NCBI RefSeq assembly: GCF_014649955.1
Contig: NZ_BMUA01000002.1
Span: 186,001-250,000, forward strand
Direction of reading: 5' to 3'
Source: Streptomyces violascens
Lineage (GTDB): Bacteria > Actinomycetota > Actinomycetes > Streptomycetales > Streptomycetaceae
Length of the DNA stretch: 64,000 nucleotides
The notes below the pieces were generated by a model. The model was not told the DNA's origin, ran no database searches, and saw only the letters and a program-made list of their open reading frames with translations. This document shows positions 34,083-42,559 of the stretch, piece by piece (position 1 is the first letter of the stretch; each line of letters starts with the position of its first letter). The position numbers and the translations under genes were made by a program.

Positions 34083-35075
34083 ATGACCGTTGCCGTCGAT
34101 GGCGCGGCCCCCAAGAGCGCGGCCAAGGCGCGCCGGGGGCCGCTGGAGCGCCTCAGGCAGTCCTGGCAGAAGCACTGGTACGCGTACGCGATGGTCGCGC
34201 CGATCGTCGTCGTGCTCGGCGTGCTCGTGCTCTATCCGCTCGTCCAGGGCTTCTACTACACGCTCACCGACGCCAACAGCCTCAACTCGGCGCGCACCAT
34301 CGGCGCCAACCACATCGCGGCCACCTACGACTTCGTCGGGCTGCACAACTACGCGGACGTCCTGTGGGGGCCGACCGCCTGGGACCGGTTCTGGTCGCAC
34401 TTCATCTGGACGATCGTGTGGACGGTCGCCTGTGTGACCCTGCACTACGTCATCGGGCTCTCGCTCGCGCTGCTGCTCAACCAGAAGCTGCGCGGCCGCA
34501 CCTTCTACCGGATGATCCTGATCCTGCCCTGGGCGGTGCCCACCTTCGTGACCGTCTTCTCCTGGCGCCTGATGCTCAGCGACTCGGGCATCGTGAACTC
34601 CGTGCTCGGCACGTTCCACCTGCCGCAGCCCCAGTGGCTGGAGGAGCCGCACTTCCAGCAGCTCGCCGCGATCCTCGTCAACACCTGGGTCGGCGTGCCG
34701 TTCATGATGATCTCGCTGCTCGGCGGACTCCAGACGATCCCCGCGGAGCTGTACGAGGCCGCCGAGATGGACGGCGCGAGCGCCTGGCAGCGCTTCCGCC
34801 ACGTCACCCTGCCGGGCCTTCGCCCGGTCAGCGCCACGGTCGTGCTGCTCGGCATCATCTGGACGTTCAACCAGTTCGTGATCATCTTCCTGCTGTTCGG
34901 CAACGGCGGCGCCCCCGACGCCCAGATCCTGGTCACCTGGGCCTACCGGCTCGGCTTCGGACAGCAGCCCCGCGACTTCGCGCAGTCCGCCACGTACGGC
35001 GTGCTGCTGCTCTCCATCCTGATCGTCTTCACCTCCTTCTACCGGCGCTGGCTGGCCCGCAATGAACAGGTCTGA
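34083..35075 (+). CDS. malF: Maltose ABC transporter permease MalF-type
   Basis: 330 residues with about six transmembrane helices, the first at YAYAMVAPIVVVLGVLVLYPLV. The EAA loop EAAEMDGASAWQRFRHVTLPGLRP, which contacts the ATPase, lies near residue 225. RMILILPWAVPTFVTVFSW is typical of sugar permeases. Forms the membrane channel with MalG. ATG 34083 with AAAAGGTG just upstream. Next gene malG overlaps or nearly abuts its stop. Confidence 0.94.
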   Translation: MTVAVDGAAPKSAAKARRGPLERLRQSWQKHWYAYAMVAPIVVVLGVLVLYPLVQGFYYTLTDANSLNSARTIGANHIAATYDFVGLHNYADVLWGPTAWDRFWSHFIWTIVWTVACVTLHYVIGLSLALLLNQKLRGRTFYRMILILPWAVPTFVTVFSWRLMLSDSGIVNSVLGTFHLPQPQWLEEPHFQQLAAILVNTWVGVPFMMISLLGGLQTIPAELYEAAEMDGASAWQRFRHVTLPGLRPVSATVVLLGIIWTFNQFVIIFLLFGNGGAPDAQILVTWAYRLGFGQQPRDFAQSATYGVLLLSILIVFTSFYRRWLARNEQV

Positions 35076-35082
35076 TGCCCCC

Positions 35083-35934
35083 ATGGCTACCAAGGTCGTT
35101 TCCCGGGACCACGGCCGGCGCCGCACCGCCGTCCTGTCGCACCTGGCGCTGAGCGTCGCCGGCCTCGTCGCCCTCTTCCCGATCGTCTGGCTGGTCTTCA
35201 TCTCGCTCGGCCCGGACAAGGACGACTACCTGCACCCCGACCGCATCTGGTCGAAGCTCTCCTTCTCCAACTACGCGTTCGTCACCGAGCACACCAAGTT
35301 CTTCACCTGGCTGGGCAACACCGCCCTGATCGCGGGCCTGACCTGCGTCATCGGCGTGATGTTCGCGGCCACCACCGGGTACGCGGTGTCCCGGATGCGC
35401 TTCCCCGGCTACAAGAAGCTGATGTGGGTGCTGCTCGTCACCCAGATGTTCCCGATCGCCGTACTGATCGTGCCGATGTACCAGATCCTCGGCGACCTCG
35501 GCCTCATCGACACCTACGGCGGCCTGATCCTCGTGTACTGCTCCACGGCGGTGCCGTACTGCGCGTGGATGCTCAAGGGGTACTTCGACTCGATCCCCAT
35601 CGAGATCGACGAGGCGGGCCGGGTCGACGGGCTCACCCCGTTCGGCACCTTCTTCCGGCTCATCCTGCCGCTGGCCCGCCCGGGCCTGGCGGTCGCCGCC
35701 TTCTACACCTGCCTCACCGCGTGGGGCGAGGTGGCGTTCGCCTCCACGTTCATGCTCGACGACGGCAAGTACACGCTCGCCGTGGGCCTGTTCAGCTTCG
35801 TCAGCCAGCACGACGCCCAGTGGAACTACATGGCCGCCACCGCCGTACTCATCGCCATCCCCGTCTCCGCCGTGTTCTACCTCGTGCAGAAGCACCTGGT
35901 CACCGGCATGACCGCGGGTGCCACCAAGGGCTGA
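35083..35934 (+). CDS. malG: Maltose ABC transporter permease MalG-type
   Basis: 283 residues, about six helices. EAA loop: IEIDEAGRVDGLTPFGTFFRLILPLARP. It ends AVFYLVQKHLVTGMTAGATKG, the typical MalG C-terminus. The start is ATG 35083; ATG 35062, inside malF, would add MNRSDAP and give a translational overlap. No malK-type ATPase gene is found in this window. In Streptomyces a shared ATPase, MsiK, energises several sugar transporters, so that is the expected partner. Ends before a 76-base gap with two small hairpins, then the second glucosidase. Confidence 0.94.
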   Translation: MATKVVSRDHGRRRTAVLSHLALSVAGLVALFPIVWLVFISLGPDKDDYLHPDRIWSKLSFSNYAFVTEHTKFFTWLGNTALIAGLTCVIGVMFAATTGYAVSRMRFPGYKKLMWVLLVTQMFPIAVLIVPMYQILGDLGLIDTYGGLILVYCSTAVPYCAWMLKGYFDSIPIEIDEAGRVDGLTPFGTFFRLILPLARPGLAVAAFYTCLTAWGEVAFASTFMLDDGKYTLAVGLFSFVSQHDAQWNYMAATAVLIAIPVSAVFYLVQKHLVTGMTAGATKG

Positions 35935-35990
35935 GCCGGGCCTCGCCCCGGCTCCCCAAGAACAGCAAAGGCTCGGGGGTTTACGCCCCC
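35935..35990 (+). promoter_or_regulatory. Two small hairpins between malG and the glucosidase gene
   Basis: Arms GCCGGG (35935-35940) and CCCGGC (35947-35952), then GGGGG (35975-35979) and CCCCC (35986-35990), with a 6-base loop in each. The second resembles the opening of the dispersed repeat seen at 8101 and 28734. It may attenuate readthrough from malEFG into the glucosidase gene. Confidence 0.4.
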
Positions 35991-36010
35991 AGACCCCCTC
36001 TAAGGACGAC

Positions 36011-37660
36011 ATGACCCAGCACTTCACCGCCCCCGACCGCCTCACCGGGAACACCGGCACACAGTGGTGGCGGGACGCCGTGATCTACCAGGTCTATCCG
36101 CGCAGCTTCGCCGACGGCAACGGCGACGGCATGGGCGACCTCGAAGGCGTGCGCGGCCGGCTGCCGTACCTGCGCGACCTCGGCGTCGATGCCGTCTGGC
36201 TCTCCCCGTTCTACGCGTCCCCGCAGGCCGACGCCGGCTACGACGTCGCCGACTACCGGGCCATCGACCCGATGTTCGGCACCCTGCTCGACGCGGACGC
36301 GCTGATCCGCGACGCGCACGAGCTGGGCCTGCGCATCATCGTCGACCTCGTACCGAACCATTCCTCCGACCAGCACGAGTGGTTCAAGCAGGCCCTGCGC
36401 GAGGGCCCCGGCTCTCCGCTGCGGGCCCGCTACCACTTCCGCCCCGGAAAGGGCGCGGACGGTGAACTCCCGCCCAACGACTGGGAGTCCATCTTCGGCG
36501 GGCCCGCCTGGACGCAGGCCCCCGACGGCGAGTGGTACCTGCACCTCTTCGCCCCCGAGCAGCCGGACTTCAACTGGGACCACCCGGCCGTCGCCGACGA
36601 GTTCCGCTCCATCCTGCGCTTCTGGCTCGACATGGGCGTGGACGGCTTCCGCATCGACGTCGCCCACGGCCTCGTCAAGGCGCCGGGCCTGCCCGACATC
36701 GGCGGCCACGACCAGCTCAAGCTGCTCGGCAACGACGTCATGCCGTTCTTCGACCAGGAGGGCGTCCACGCGATCTACCGCTCGTGGCGGACCATCCTGG
36801 ACGAGTACGACGGCGAGCGCATCGCGGTGGCCGAGGCCTGGACCCCGACAGTCGAGCGGACTGCCGCCTACGTGCGCCCCGACGAACTGCACCAGGCCTT
36901 CAACTTCCAGTACCTGGGCGCCCCTTGGGAGGCGGCGGCGCTGCGCGAGGTCATCGACGCCTCGCTCGCCGCGATGCGGCCGGTCGGCGCCCCCGCCACC
37001 TGGGTCCTGTCCAACCACGACGTCACCCGGCACGCCACCCGCTTCGCCAACCCGCAGGGCCTCGGCACCCAGCTGCGCACCCCGGGCGACCGCGAGCTCG
37101 GCCTGCGCCGGGCCCGCGCCGCCACCCTCCTGATGCTGGCCCTGCCGGGCTCGGCCTACGTCTACCAGGGCGAGGAGCTGGGCCTTCCCGACGTCACCGA
37201 CCTGCCCGACGAGGTGCGCCAGGACCCGTCGTTCTTCCGCGCCGCGGGCCAGGACGGCTTCCGCGACGGCTGCCGCGTGCCGATCCCGTGGACGGTCGAG
37301 GGCAGCTCGTACGGGTTCGGCAGCGGCGGCAGCTGGCTCCCGCAGCCCGACACGTGGGGCGGGCTCAGCGTCGAGGCGCAGACCGGCGACGCGGACTCGA
37401 CCCTTGAGCTCTACCGCCGGGCCATCGCGGCCCGCCGCGACCACCCGGGCCTCGGCGCCGGGGACGACGTCCAGTGGCTGGACGCACCCGAGGGCGTGCT
37501 CGCCTTCGCCCGCGAGGGCTTCGTGTGCACGGTAAACCTGACGGGTTCGCCCGTACGCCTCGCGACGCCGGGCCGAGTCGTCCTGGCGAGCGCCCAACTC
37601 ACCCTGGGAGAGGGGCAGTTCGACCTTCCCGCCGACACGACGGTGTGGTGGACGGTGTGA
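36011..37660 (+). CDS. aglA: GH13 alpha-glucosidase (paralogue 1), AglA-like
   Basis: 549 residues, cytoplasmic. Triad D216 (GFRIDVAHG), E275 (VAEAW) and D337 (SNHD); region I is VDLVPNHSSDQHEWF. It breaks down imported maltose and maltodextrins to glucose. It has an extra segment FANPQGLGTQLRTPGD after the SNHD motif that paralogue 2 lacks. ATG 36011 is preceded by AAGGAC. The stop codon overlaps the start of the LacI-type gene (GTGA). It probably belongs to the malEFG transcript. The name follows the maltose-locus glucosidase of other Streptomyces, and either paralogue may be the true orthologue. Confidence 0.94.
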   Translation: MTQHFTAPDRLTGNTGTQWWRDAVIYQVYPRSFADGNGDGMGDLEGVRGRLPYLRDLGVDAVWLSPFYASPQADAGYDVADYRAIDPMFGTLLDADALIRDAHELGLRIIVDLVPNHSSDQHEWFKQALREGPGSPLRARYHFRPGKGADGELPPNDWESIFGGPAWTQAPDGEWYLHLFAPEQPDFNWDHPAVADEFRSILRFWLDMGVDGFRIDVAHGLVKAPGLPDIGGHDQLKLLGNDVMPFFDQEGVHAIYRSWRTILDEYDGERIAVAEAWTPTVERTAAYVRPDELHQAFNFQYLGAPWEAAALREVIDASLAAMRPVGAPATWVLSNHDVTRHATRFANPQGLGTQLRTPGDRELGLRRARAATLLMLALPGSAYVYQGEELGLPDVTDLPDEVRQDPSFFRAAGQDGFRDGCRVPIPWTVEGSSYGFGSGGSWLPQPDTWGGLSVEAQTGDADSTLELYRRAIAARRDHPGLGAGDDVQWLDAPEGVLAFAREGFVCTVNLTGSPVRLATPGRVVLASAQLTLGEGQFDLPADTTVWWTV

Positions 37661-38694
37661 GCCATGCCGCGCAGCAGGCCGGGCCGCGCCTCGCGGAGAT
37701 AGCGGCCCAGGCCGCCGTCAGCGAGGCCACCGTCAGCCGCGTGCTCAACGGCAGACCCGGGGTCGCCGACGCCACCCGCCAGCGCGTCCTCGCGGCCCTG
37801 GACGTGCTCGGCTGGGAGCGCCCGGCCCGGCTGCGGCGGCGCAGCGAGGGGCTGATCGGCCTGGTCACCCCGGAGCTGACCAACCCGATCTTTCCCGCCT
37901 TCGCGCAGGCGGTGGAGCAGGTCCTCGCGGGCCACGGCTACACGCCCGTCCTGTGCACGCAACTGCCGGGCGGGGCGACGGAGGACGAGCTCGTCGAGCA
38001 GCTGGAGGAGCGCGGCGTCAACGGCATCGTGTTCCTGTCCGGCCTGCACGCGGACACCTCCACCGACCCGGCCCGCTACCTGGCCCTGGCCGAGCGGGGC
38101 GTCCCGTACGTGCTGGTCAACGGCTACAACGAGGCGATCCGAGGCCCCTTCGTCTCGCTCGACGACCACGCGGCGATCCGGATGGCGGTGGGCCACCTGG
38201 CCGACCTCGGCCACACCCGCATCGGCCTCGCGGTCGGCCCGCTGCGGTACTCGCCGTCGCGCCGCAAGACGGAGGGCTTCGCGGCGGCCCTCGGCGAACG
38301 CCTCGGCCTGCGCGATCCGGAGGCGGCGGCCTACATCAAACCCACCCTGTACAGCGTGGAGGGCGGCCAGGTCGCCGCGGGCGCGCTTCTGGACCAGGGC
38401 TGCACGGGGATCGTCTGCGGCAGCGACATGATGGCCCTCGGCGTAGTACGCGCCGCCCGCGAGCGAGGCCTGGATGTGCCGGCCGACGTCTCGGTGGTGG
38501 GCTTCGACGACTCCCAGCTCATCGCCTTCACGGACCCGCCCCTGACGACGGTGCGCCAGCCGGTGGCGGCGATGGCGGCAGCCGCGGTGTCGGCCCTCCT
38601 GGAGGAGATCGGCGGAACCCCGGTCCAGCGAACGGAGTTCGTGTTCCAGCCGGAGCTGGTCGTGAGGGGGTCCACGGCGCGGGTGCGGGGGTGA
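37657..38694 (+). CDS. LacI-family regulator (second copy at the maltose locus)
   Basis: 345 residues. HTH: LAEIAAQAAVSEATVSRVLNGRPGV. The effector domain has LIGLVTPELTNPIFPAFAQAVEQ, IVCGSDMMALGVVRAARE and SVVGFDDSQLIAFTDPPLTT. It is clearly related to the MalR-like protein at 29781-30809, sharing the same HTH core and the ending EFVFQPELVVRGST. GTG 37657 overlaps the glucosidase stop by 4 bases, so the two are coupled. It could bind the same operators as MalR or recognise a different sugar; the recognition helix AAVSEATVSRVLNG is almost identical to MalR's, so shared sites are plausible. Confidence 0.9.
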   Translation: MSHAAQQAGPRLAEIAAQAAVSEATVSRVLNGRPGVADATRQRVLAALDVLGWERPARLRRRSEGLIGLVTPELTNPIFPAFAQAVEQVLAGHGYTPVLCTQLPGGATEDELVEQLEERGVNGIVFLSGLHADTSTDPARYLALAERGVPYVLVNGYNEAIRGPFVSLDDHAAIRMAVGHLADLGHTRIGLAVGPLRYSPSRRKTEGFAAALGERLGLRDPEAAAYIKPTLYSVEGGQVAAGALLDQGCTGIVCGSDMMALGVVRAARERGLDVPADVSVVGFDDSQLIAFTDPPLTTVRQPVAAMAAAAVSALLEEIGGTPVQRTEFVFQPELVVRGSTARVRG

Positions 38695-38718
38695 CCCTGC
38701 GGCCACCCCCGGACCGGG

Positions 38719-39189
38719 TCAGAACGGCTTCGTCGGGAGGTACTTGCCGTCCAGGGTGATCACGGCGCGCTCGCCGCCCTCGGGGTCGGCCACCTTCTTG
38801 ACGTCCAGCCTGAAGTTGATCGCGCTGATGATGCCGTCCCCGAACTGCTCGTGCACCAGGGCCTTCAGGGTCGTGCCGTACACCTGGAGCATCTCGTAGA
38901 AGCGGTAGATCGTCGGGTCGGTGGGGATGCCGCCCGGGATCGAGCCGCGGCTCGGGATGGTGGTCAGGAGCAGGGCCGCGTCGTCGTCGAGGCCGAGCAG
39001 GTCGGCGACGGCCCGCGCGGACTCGGCGGGCAGCGGGTGCTGGCCGAGCACGGCCGCGGTGACGAAGGCGACCGAGAGGCCGGCCGCGTCCGCGATCTGC
39101 TGCCACGACAGGTCCTCCCGGACCTTCGCCTCGACGGCGGCGGTGGCGATGGCCTGACGGGCGGTGGTGCCGAACGTGGCGTGGGTCAT
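38719..39189 (-). CDS. cynS: Cyanate lyase (cyanase)
   Basis: 156 residues, normal length. Catalyses cyanate plus bicarbonate to ammonia and CO2. The N-terminal half is an HTH-like domain ([27 protein letters not shown]). The C-terminal catalytic part has [32 protein letters not shown], containing the family's Arg, Glu and Ser active-site residues, and ends [17 protein letters not shown] 39189 is preceded by AAAGGAG. It follows the carbonic anhydrase gene with 36 bases between them, the classic cynTS arrangement. Confidence 0.95.
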   Translation of the reverse strand: MTHATFGTTARQAIATAAVEAKVREDLSWQQIADAAGLSVAFVTAAVLGQHPLPAESARAVADLLGLDDDAALLLTTIPSRGSIPGGIPTDPTIYRFYEMLQVYGTTLKALVHEQFGDGIISAINFRLDVKKVADPEGGERAVITLDGKYLPTKPF

Positions 39190-39225
39190 GTCGTAACTCC
39201 TTTGGTAGTGGGGTAAGTCGAGGGG

Positions 39226-39789
39226 TCAGGCGGTCAGTTGCTCGACCGTGCCTGTCGGGATGTCGTAGACCCAGCCGTGCAGCGTGAGCCGGTGTTCGGC
39301 CAGGGCGCGGGCCACCGAGGGGTGCGTCGCCAGATTCGCCAGCTGGGCCCGTACGTTGCCGCGCACCAGGGCGGCAAGCTCCGCCGTGTCCGCGTGGGCC
39401 GGGGCCGCGTCCGCGTGCCGCAGCCAGTCGGCGATCGCCGGCATGCCGGAGAGGTCGTGCCGCTCGGCGAGCGCGGTCATCGCGCCGCACGCGGAGTGGC
39501 CGCAGACCACGATGTCGCCGACGCCGAGGACGGCCACGGCGTACTCGATGCTGGCCGCGACGCCGTCCGGCCCCGGGGTGTACGCAGGAACCAGATTCCC
39601 CGCCGTGCGGATCACGAACAGCTCGCCCGGCTCGCTCTGGGTGATCAGTTCGGGGACCACCCGGGCGTCCGAGCAGCTGATGAACAGCGTCTGGGGGCGG
39701 TGGGTGGCGGCGAGGTGGGCGAAGAGGTCCGCCTTGGCGGGGAAGACGCCGCGCTGGAACTGCGCGACGCCCTCGGCGAGGTCTTGCAT
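39226..39789 (-). CDS. cynT: Beta-class carbonic anhydrase of the cyanate operon
   Basis: 187 residues. The zinc ligands are in FISCSDARVVPE (Cys, Asp-Arg dyad) and VVCGHSACGAMTAL (His, Cys). In cyanate operons it recaptures the CO2 made by cyanase as bicarbonate, which cyanase needs. ATG 39789 has GAAGGGA upstream. It is divergent from the LysR-type gene, with direct repeats and promoters in the 123-base gap. Confidence 0.92.
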   Translation of the reverse strand: MQDLAEGVAQFQRGVFPAKADLFAHLAATHRPQTLFISCSDARVVPELITQSEPGELFVIRTAGNLVPAYTPGPDGVAASIEYAVAVLGVGDIVVCGHSACGAMTALAERHDLSGMPAIADWLRHADAAPAHADTAELAALVRGNVRAQLANLATHPSVARALAEHRLTLHGWVYDIPTGTVEQLTA

Positions 39790-39851
39790 GGTCACTCCCT
39801 TCGGTGGTGGCCGGCCCCGAGGGGCTGACGAGATCCACCATGCATGACCAG

Positions 39852-39905
39852 CATCTATAGCGTCCAAGACGCAATTTCCATTGCTGCTATCGATTCCATC
39901 TATAG
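39852..39905. promoter_or_regulatory. CATCTATAG direct repeats in the cynT-cynR gap
   Basis: CATCTATAG occurs at 39852-39860 and 39897-39905, 45 bases apart. Each holds a CTATAG palindrome: the right copy reads as a TATAGT -10 element toward cynR, and the left copy on the minus strand reads TATAGAT toward cynT. The A/T-rich stretch between them probably binds the regulator. Confidence 0.55.
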
Positions 39906-39912
39906 TTGAGCC

Positions 39913-40833
39913 ATGGCCCCGGAACTGCGCCACTTGCGCTACCTGCTCGCCGTCGCCGAGCACGGCAACTTCACCCGCGCCGCCGAAGACCTGCGGATCT
40001 CCCAGCCCACGCTGTCCCAGCAGATCAAGCAGCTGGAGCGCACGGTCGGGGTCCAGCTCCTGGACCGCTCCGGGCGCTCGGTGCGGCTCACCGACGCGGG
40101 GGAGACCTACGCCCACTACGCGCGGCGCGCCCTGCGGGACCTAGCCGCCGCCGAGCGCGCCGTCCTGGACATCGCCGACCTCTCGCGCGGCAGTCTGCGG
40201 CTCGCGGTGACTCCGACCTTCACCGCGTACCTCGTCGGGCCCCTCGTCGCCGAGCTGCACACCCGACACCCCGGAATCGCCCTGGACGTCAGGGAGTTGG
40301 CGCAGGACCGCATCGAGGCCGGTCTGCTCGCCGACGAGCTCGATCTCGGCATCGCCTTCGACGGGCCGCACCTGCCCGGCATCGAGGCGACGGCCTTGTT
40401 CACCGAGACCCTCGGCCTGGTCGTGGGTGCCCCGGCCATGGAAGCCGCCCCGGGTGCCCCGGCGTCAGGGGGCGCGCTCGCCGTCCGCGAACTCGCGAAC
40501 CGTCGACTCGCCCTGCTCAGCGGCGACTTCGCGACCCGGGGTCACATCGACGCCTACCTCGGCCACCACCGCGTCACCCCCCGCATCGCCGTCGAGGCCA
40601 ACTCCGTCCAGGCGCTCACCGAGATCGTCCGCCGCACCCCGCTCGCCACCGTGCTTCCCGACGCCGTCACGCACGACCACCCGCACCTCGCGCCCGTCGC
40701 CCTCGACCCGCCCCTGCCCGCCCGCACGGTCGCCCTGCTGCGCCGCGAGAGTGCGTACCGCAGCGCCGCCGCCCGTGAGTTCACCCGGCTCACCCGGGAC
40801 CTCGTCCGCGCCCGCGGCTACGCCCCCGCCTGA
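39913..40833 (+). CDS. cynR: LysR-family regulator of the cyanate operon
   Basis: 306 residues. N-terminal LysR HTH: LRYLLAVAEHGNFTRAAEDLRISQPTLSQQIKQLER. The effector domain (~90-300) includes LRLAVTPTFTAYLVGPLVAELHTRHPGI. Divergent location from cynTS indicates it is the cyanate-responsive activator CynR. ATG 39913 with TTGAG 5 bases upstream. Length and layout are typical. Confidence 0.92.
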   Translation: MAPELRHLRYLLAVAEHGNFTRAAEDLRISQPTLSQQIKQLERTVGVQLLDRSGRSVRLTDAGETYAHYARRALRDLAAAERAVLDIADLSRGSLRLAVTPTFTAYLVGPLVAELHTRHPGIALDVRELAQDRIEAGLLADELDLGIAFDGPHLPGIEATALFTETLGLVVGAPAMEAAPGAPASGGALAVRELANRRLALLSGDFATRGHIDAYLGHHRVTPRIAVEANSVQALTEIVRRTPLATVLPDAVTHDHPHLAPVALDPPLPARTVALLRRESAYRSAAAREFTRLTRDLVRARGYAPA

Positions 40834-40923
40834 GCCCCGCTCGCACCGCACTCGCACCCCGCTCATCCGCCGCGCAACTCCTTGCAGACGAGCAATCTCA
40901 CGCTCCGGATTCTGCCCAAACCA

Positions 40924-40952
40924 TTGACCTGATCCTTACGCCCTCCTACGGT
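40924..40952 (+). promoter_or_regulatory. Promoter of the alpha-amylase gene
   Basis: TTGACC (40924-40929) and TACGGT (40947-40952) separated by 17 bases form a good vegetative sigma-type promoter. Transcription should start near 40959, leaving a leader of about 80 bases. Confidence 0.65.
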
Positions 40953-40968
40953 CACCTGCTCAGAAGCG

Positions 40969-40983
40969 CTTTCAGTCTTGCAG
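40969..40983 (+). promoter_or_regulatory. CTTTCAG/CTTGCAG tandem boxes (putative MalR operator)
   Basis: CTTTCAG (40969-40975) and CTTGCAG (40977-40983) lie just downstream of the predicted transcription start. Such 7-base repeats were described in Streptomyces alpha-amylase promoters as sites of carbon-source control, and they match the CTTGC boxes near malE. Confidence 0.6.
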
Positions 40984-41041
40984 CAAGAACATTCAGGCCA
41001 CGCTGAATCGCCTCCCTCAGAGCCGCAGGAGGACCGCCCCC

Positions 41042-42451
41042 ATGAAGCCCCCCAACCGCATACCAAGAACCGCAACCGCTCTCGCCTTCGTCACGGCCGT
41101 CTCGGCGGCCTTCCTGGCCGCGCCCGGCGTCCCCACCGCCGTCGCCTCGGCCCCCGGTGACCGGGACGTCACCGCCGAGCTCTTCGAGTGGAAGTACGAC
41201 TCGGTCGCCAAGGAGTGCAAGGACACCCTCGGCCCGGCCGGTTACGGCTACGTCGAGGTGTCGCCCGCCACCGAGCACGTCCAGGGCCCCCAGTGGTGGA
41301 CCTCGTACCAGCCGGTCAGCTACAAGATCGCCGGCCGGCTCGGGGACCGCACGTCCTTCAAGAACATGGTCGACGCCTGTCACGCGGCCGGCGTGAAGGT
41401 CGTCGCGGATGCCGTCATCAACCACATGGCGGCCGGTTCCGGCACCGGCACCGGCGGCTCCTCGTACACCAAGTACAACTACCCCGGGATCTACCAGTCC
41501 CAGGACATGGACGACTGCACCAGCCAGGTCGGCAACTACAGCGACCGCTGGAACGTGCAGCATTGCGAGCTGGTCGGGCTCGCCGACCTCGACACCAACG
41601 AGCCGTACGTCCGCACCCGCATCGCCCAGTACCTCAATGACCTGCTCTCGCTCCTCGTAGACGGGCTGCGCATCGACGCGGCCAAGCACATCGCCACCGA
41701 GGACATCGCCGCCATCAAGGCCCAACTGACCAATCCTTCCGCCTACTTGAAGCAGGAAGTCATCTACGGCGCGGGTGAGGCGGTTCAGCCCACCGAGTAC
41801 CTGCCGAACGGCGACGTCCAGGAATTCCGGTACGGGCGCGACCTCAAGCGGGTCTTCACCTCCGAGAAGCTCGCCTACCTGAAGAACTTCGGCGAGGGCT
41901 GGGGCTACCTGCCCAGCGCCCAGGCCGGGGTGTTCGTCGACAACTGGGACACCGAGCGCAACGGCTCCACCCTCACCTACAAGGACGGCGCGAACTACAC
42001 CCTCGCCAACGTCTTCATGCTGGCCTGGCCCTACGGCTCGCCCGACGTCCACTCCGGCTACGAGTTCTCCGACAACGACGCGGGCCCGCCGAACGGCGGC
42101 ACCGTGCAGGCGTGCTGGACGGACGGCTGGAAGTGCCAGCACAAGTGGCCCGAGATCCAGAGCATGGTCGCCTTCCACAACACCGCCCGCGGCCAGTCCG
42201 TCACCAACTGGTGGGACAACGGCAACAACCAGATCGCCTTCGGCCGCGGTGCCAAGGCGTACGTCGCCATCAACCACGAGTCGTCCGTGCTGACCCGCAC
42301 CTTCCAGACCTCCCTTCCGGCCGGTGCGTACTGCGACGTGCAGAGCGGAAAGGGCGTGACGGTCGACTCCTCCGGACAGTTCACCGCCACGCTCGGCGCC
42401 AACACCGCCCTTGCCCTTCAGGCCAACTCCCGTACATGCACCGGAAGTTGA
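41042..42451 (+). CDS. aml: Secreted alpha-amylase (GH13)
   Basis: 469 residues. Signal peptide 1-36 ([23 protein letters not shown]). Domain: [26 protein letters not shown] (region I), [10 protein letters not shown] with nucleophile D212, E239 in KQEVIYG (acid/base), and D300 in [12 protein letters not shown]. The region IV histidine found in most amylases (FVDNHD) is Trp here. Four or more Cys residues in the mature part suggest disulfides. It ends without a CBM20 starch-binding domain, unlike the longer Streptomyces amylases. ATG 41042 follows AGGAGG. It is followed by a terminator and the pullulanase-like gene. Confidence 0.94.
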   Translation: MKPPNRIPRTATALAFVTAVSAAFLAAPGVPTAVASAPGDRDVTAELFEWKYDSVAKECKDTLGPAGYGYVEVSPATEHVQGPQWWTSYQPVSYKIAGRLGDRTSFKNMVDACHAAGVKVVADAVINHMAAGSGTGTGGSSYTKYNYPGIYQSQDMDDCTSQVGNYSDRWNVQHCELVGLADLDTNEPYVRTRIAQYLNDLLSLLVDGLRIDAAKHIATEDIAAIKAQLTNPSAYLKQEVIYGAGEAVQPTEYLPNGDVQEFRYGRDLKRVFTSEKLAYLKNFGEGWGYLPSAQAGVFVDNWDTERNGSTLTYKDGANYTLANVFMLAWPYGSPDVHSGYEFSDNDAGPPNGGTVQACWTDGWKCQHKWPEIQSMVAFHNTARGQSVTNWWDNGNNQIAFGRGAKAYVAINHESSVLTRTFQTSLPAGAYCDVQSGKGVTVDSSGQFTATLGANTALALQANSRTCTGS

Positions 42452-42462
42452 CCCACTGAACC

Positions 42463-42508
42463 GGGCCGCCCGGCGCTCCCTCCCGTCCCGCCGGGCGCCG
42501 GGCGGCCC
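42463..42508 (+). terminator. Stem-loop terminator after the amylase gene
   Basis: Perfect 14-bp arms GGGCCGCCCGGCGC (42463-42476) and GCGCCGGGCGGCCC (42495-42508), loop 18 bases, starting 11 bases after the amylase stop. It may only partly terminate, allowing expression of the next gene. Confidence 0.7.
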
Positions 42509-42559
42509 CGCCGTTCCACCCCGAATGCCGAGAACCCCCGTACGACTGAGGAGCACCCG

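Noticed and set aside
30835-38694. Possible assembly duplication of the glucosidase-LacI pair
   Set aside because: The two glucosidases differ at many positions and by an insertion, and the LacI proteins differ throughout, so they are genuine paralogues.
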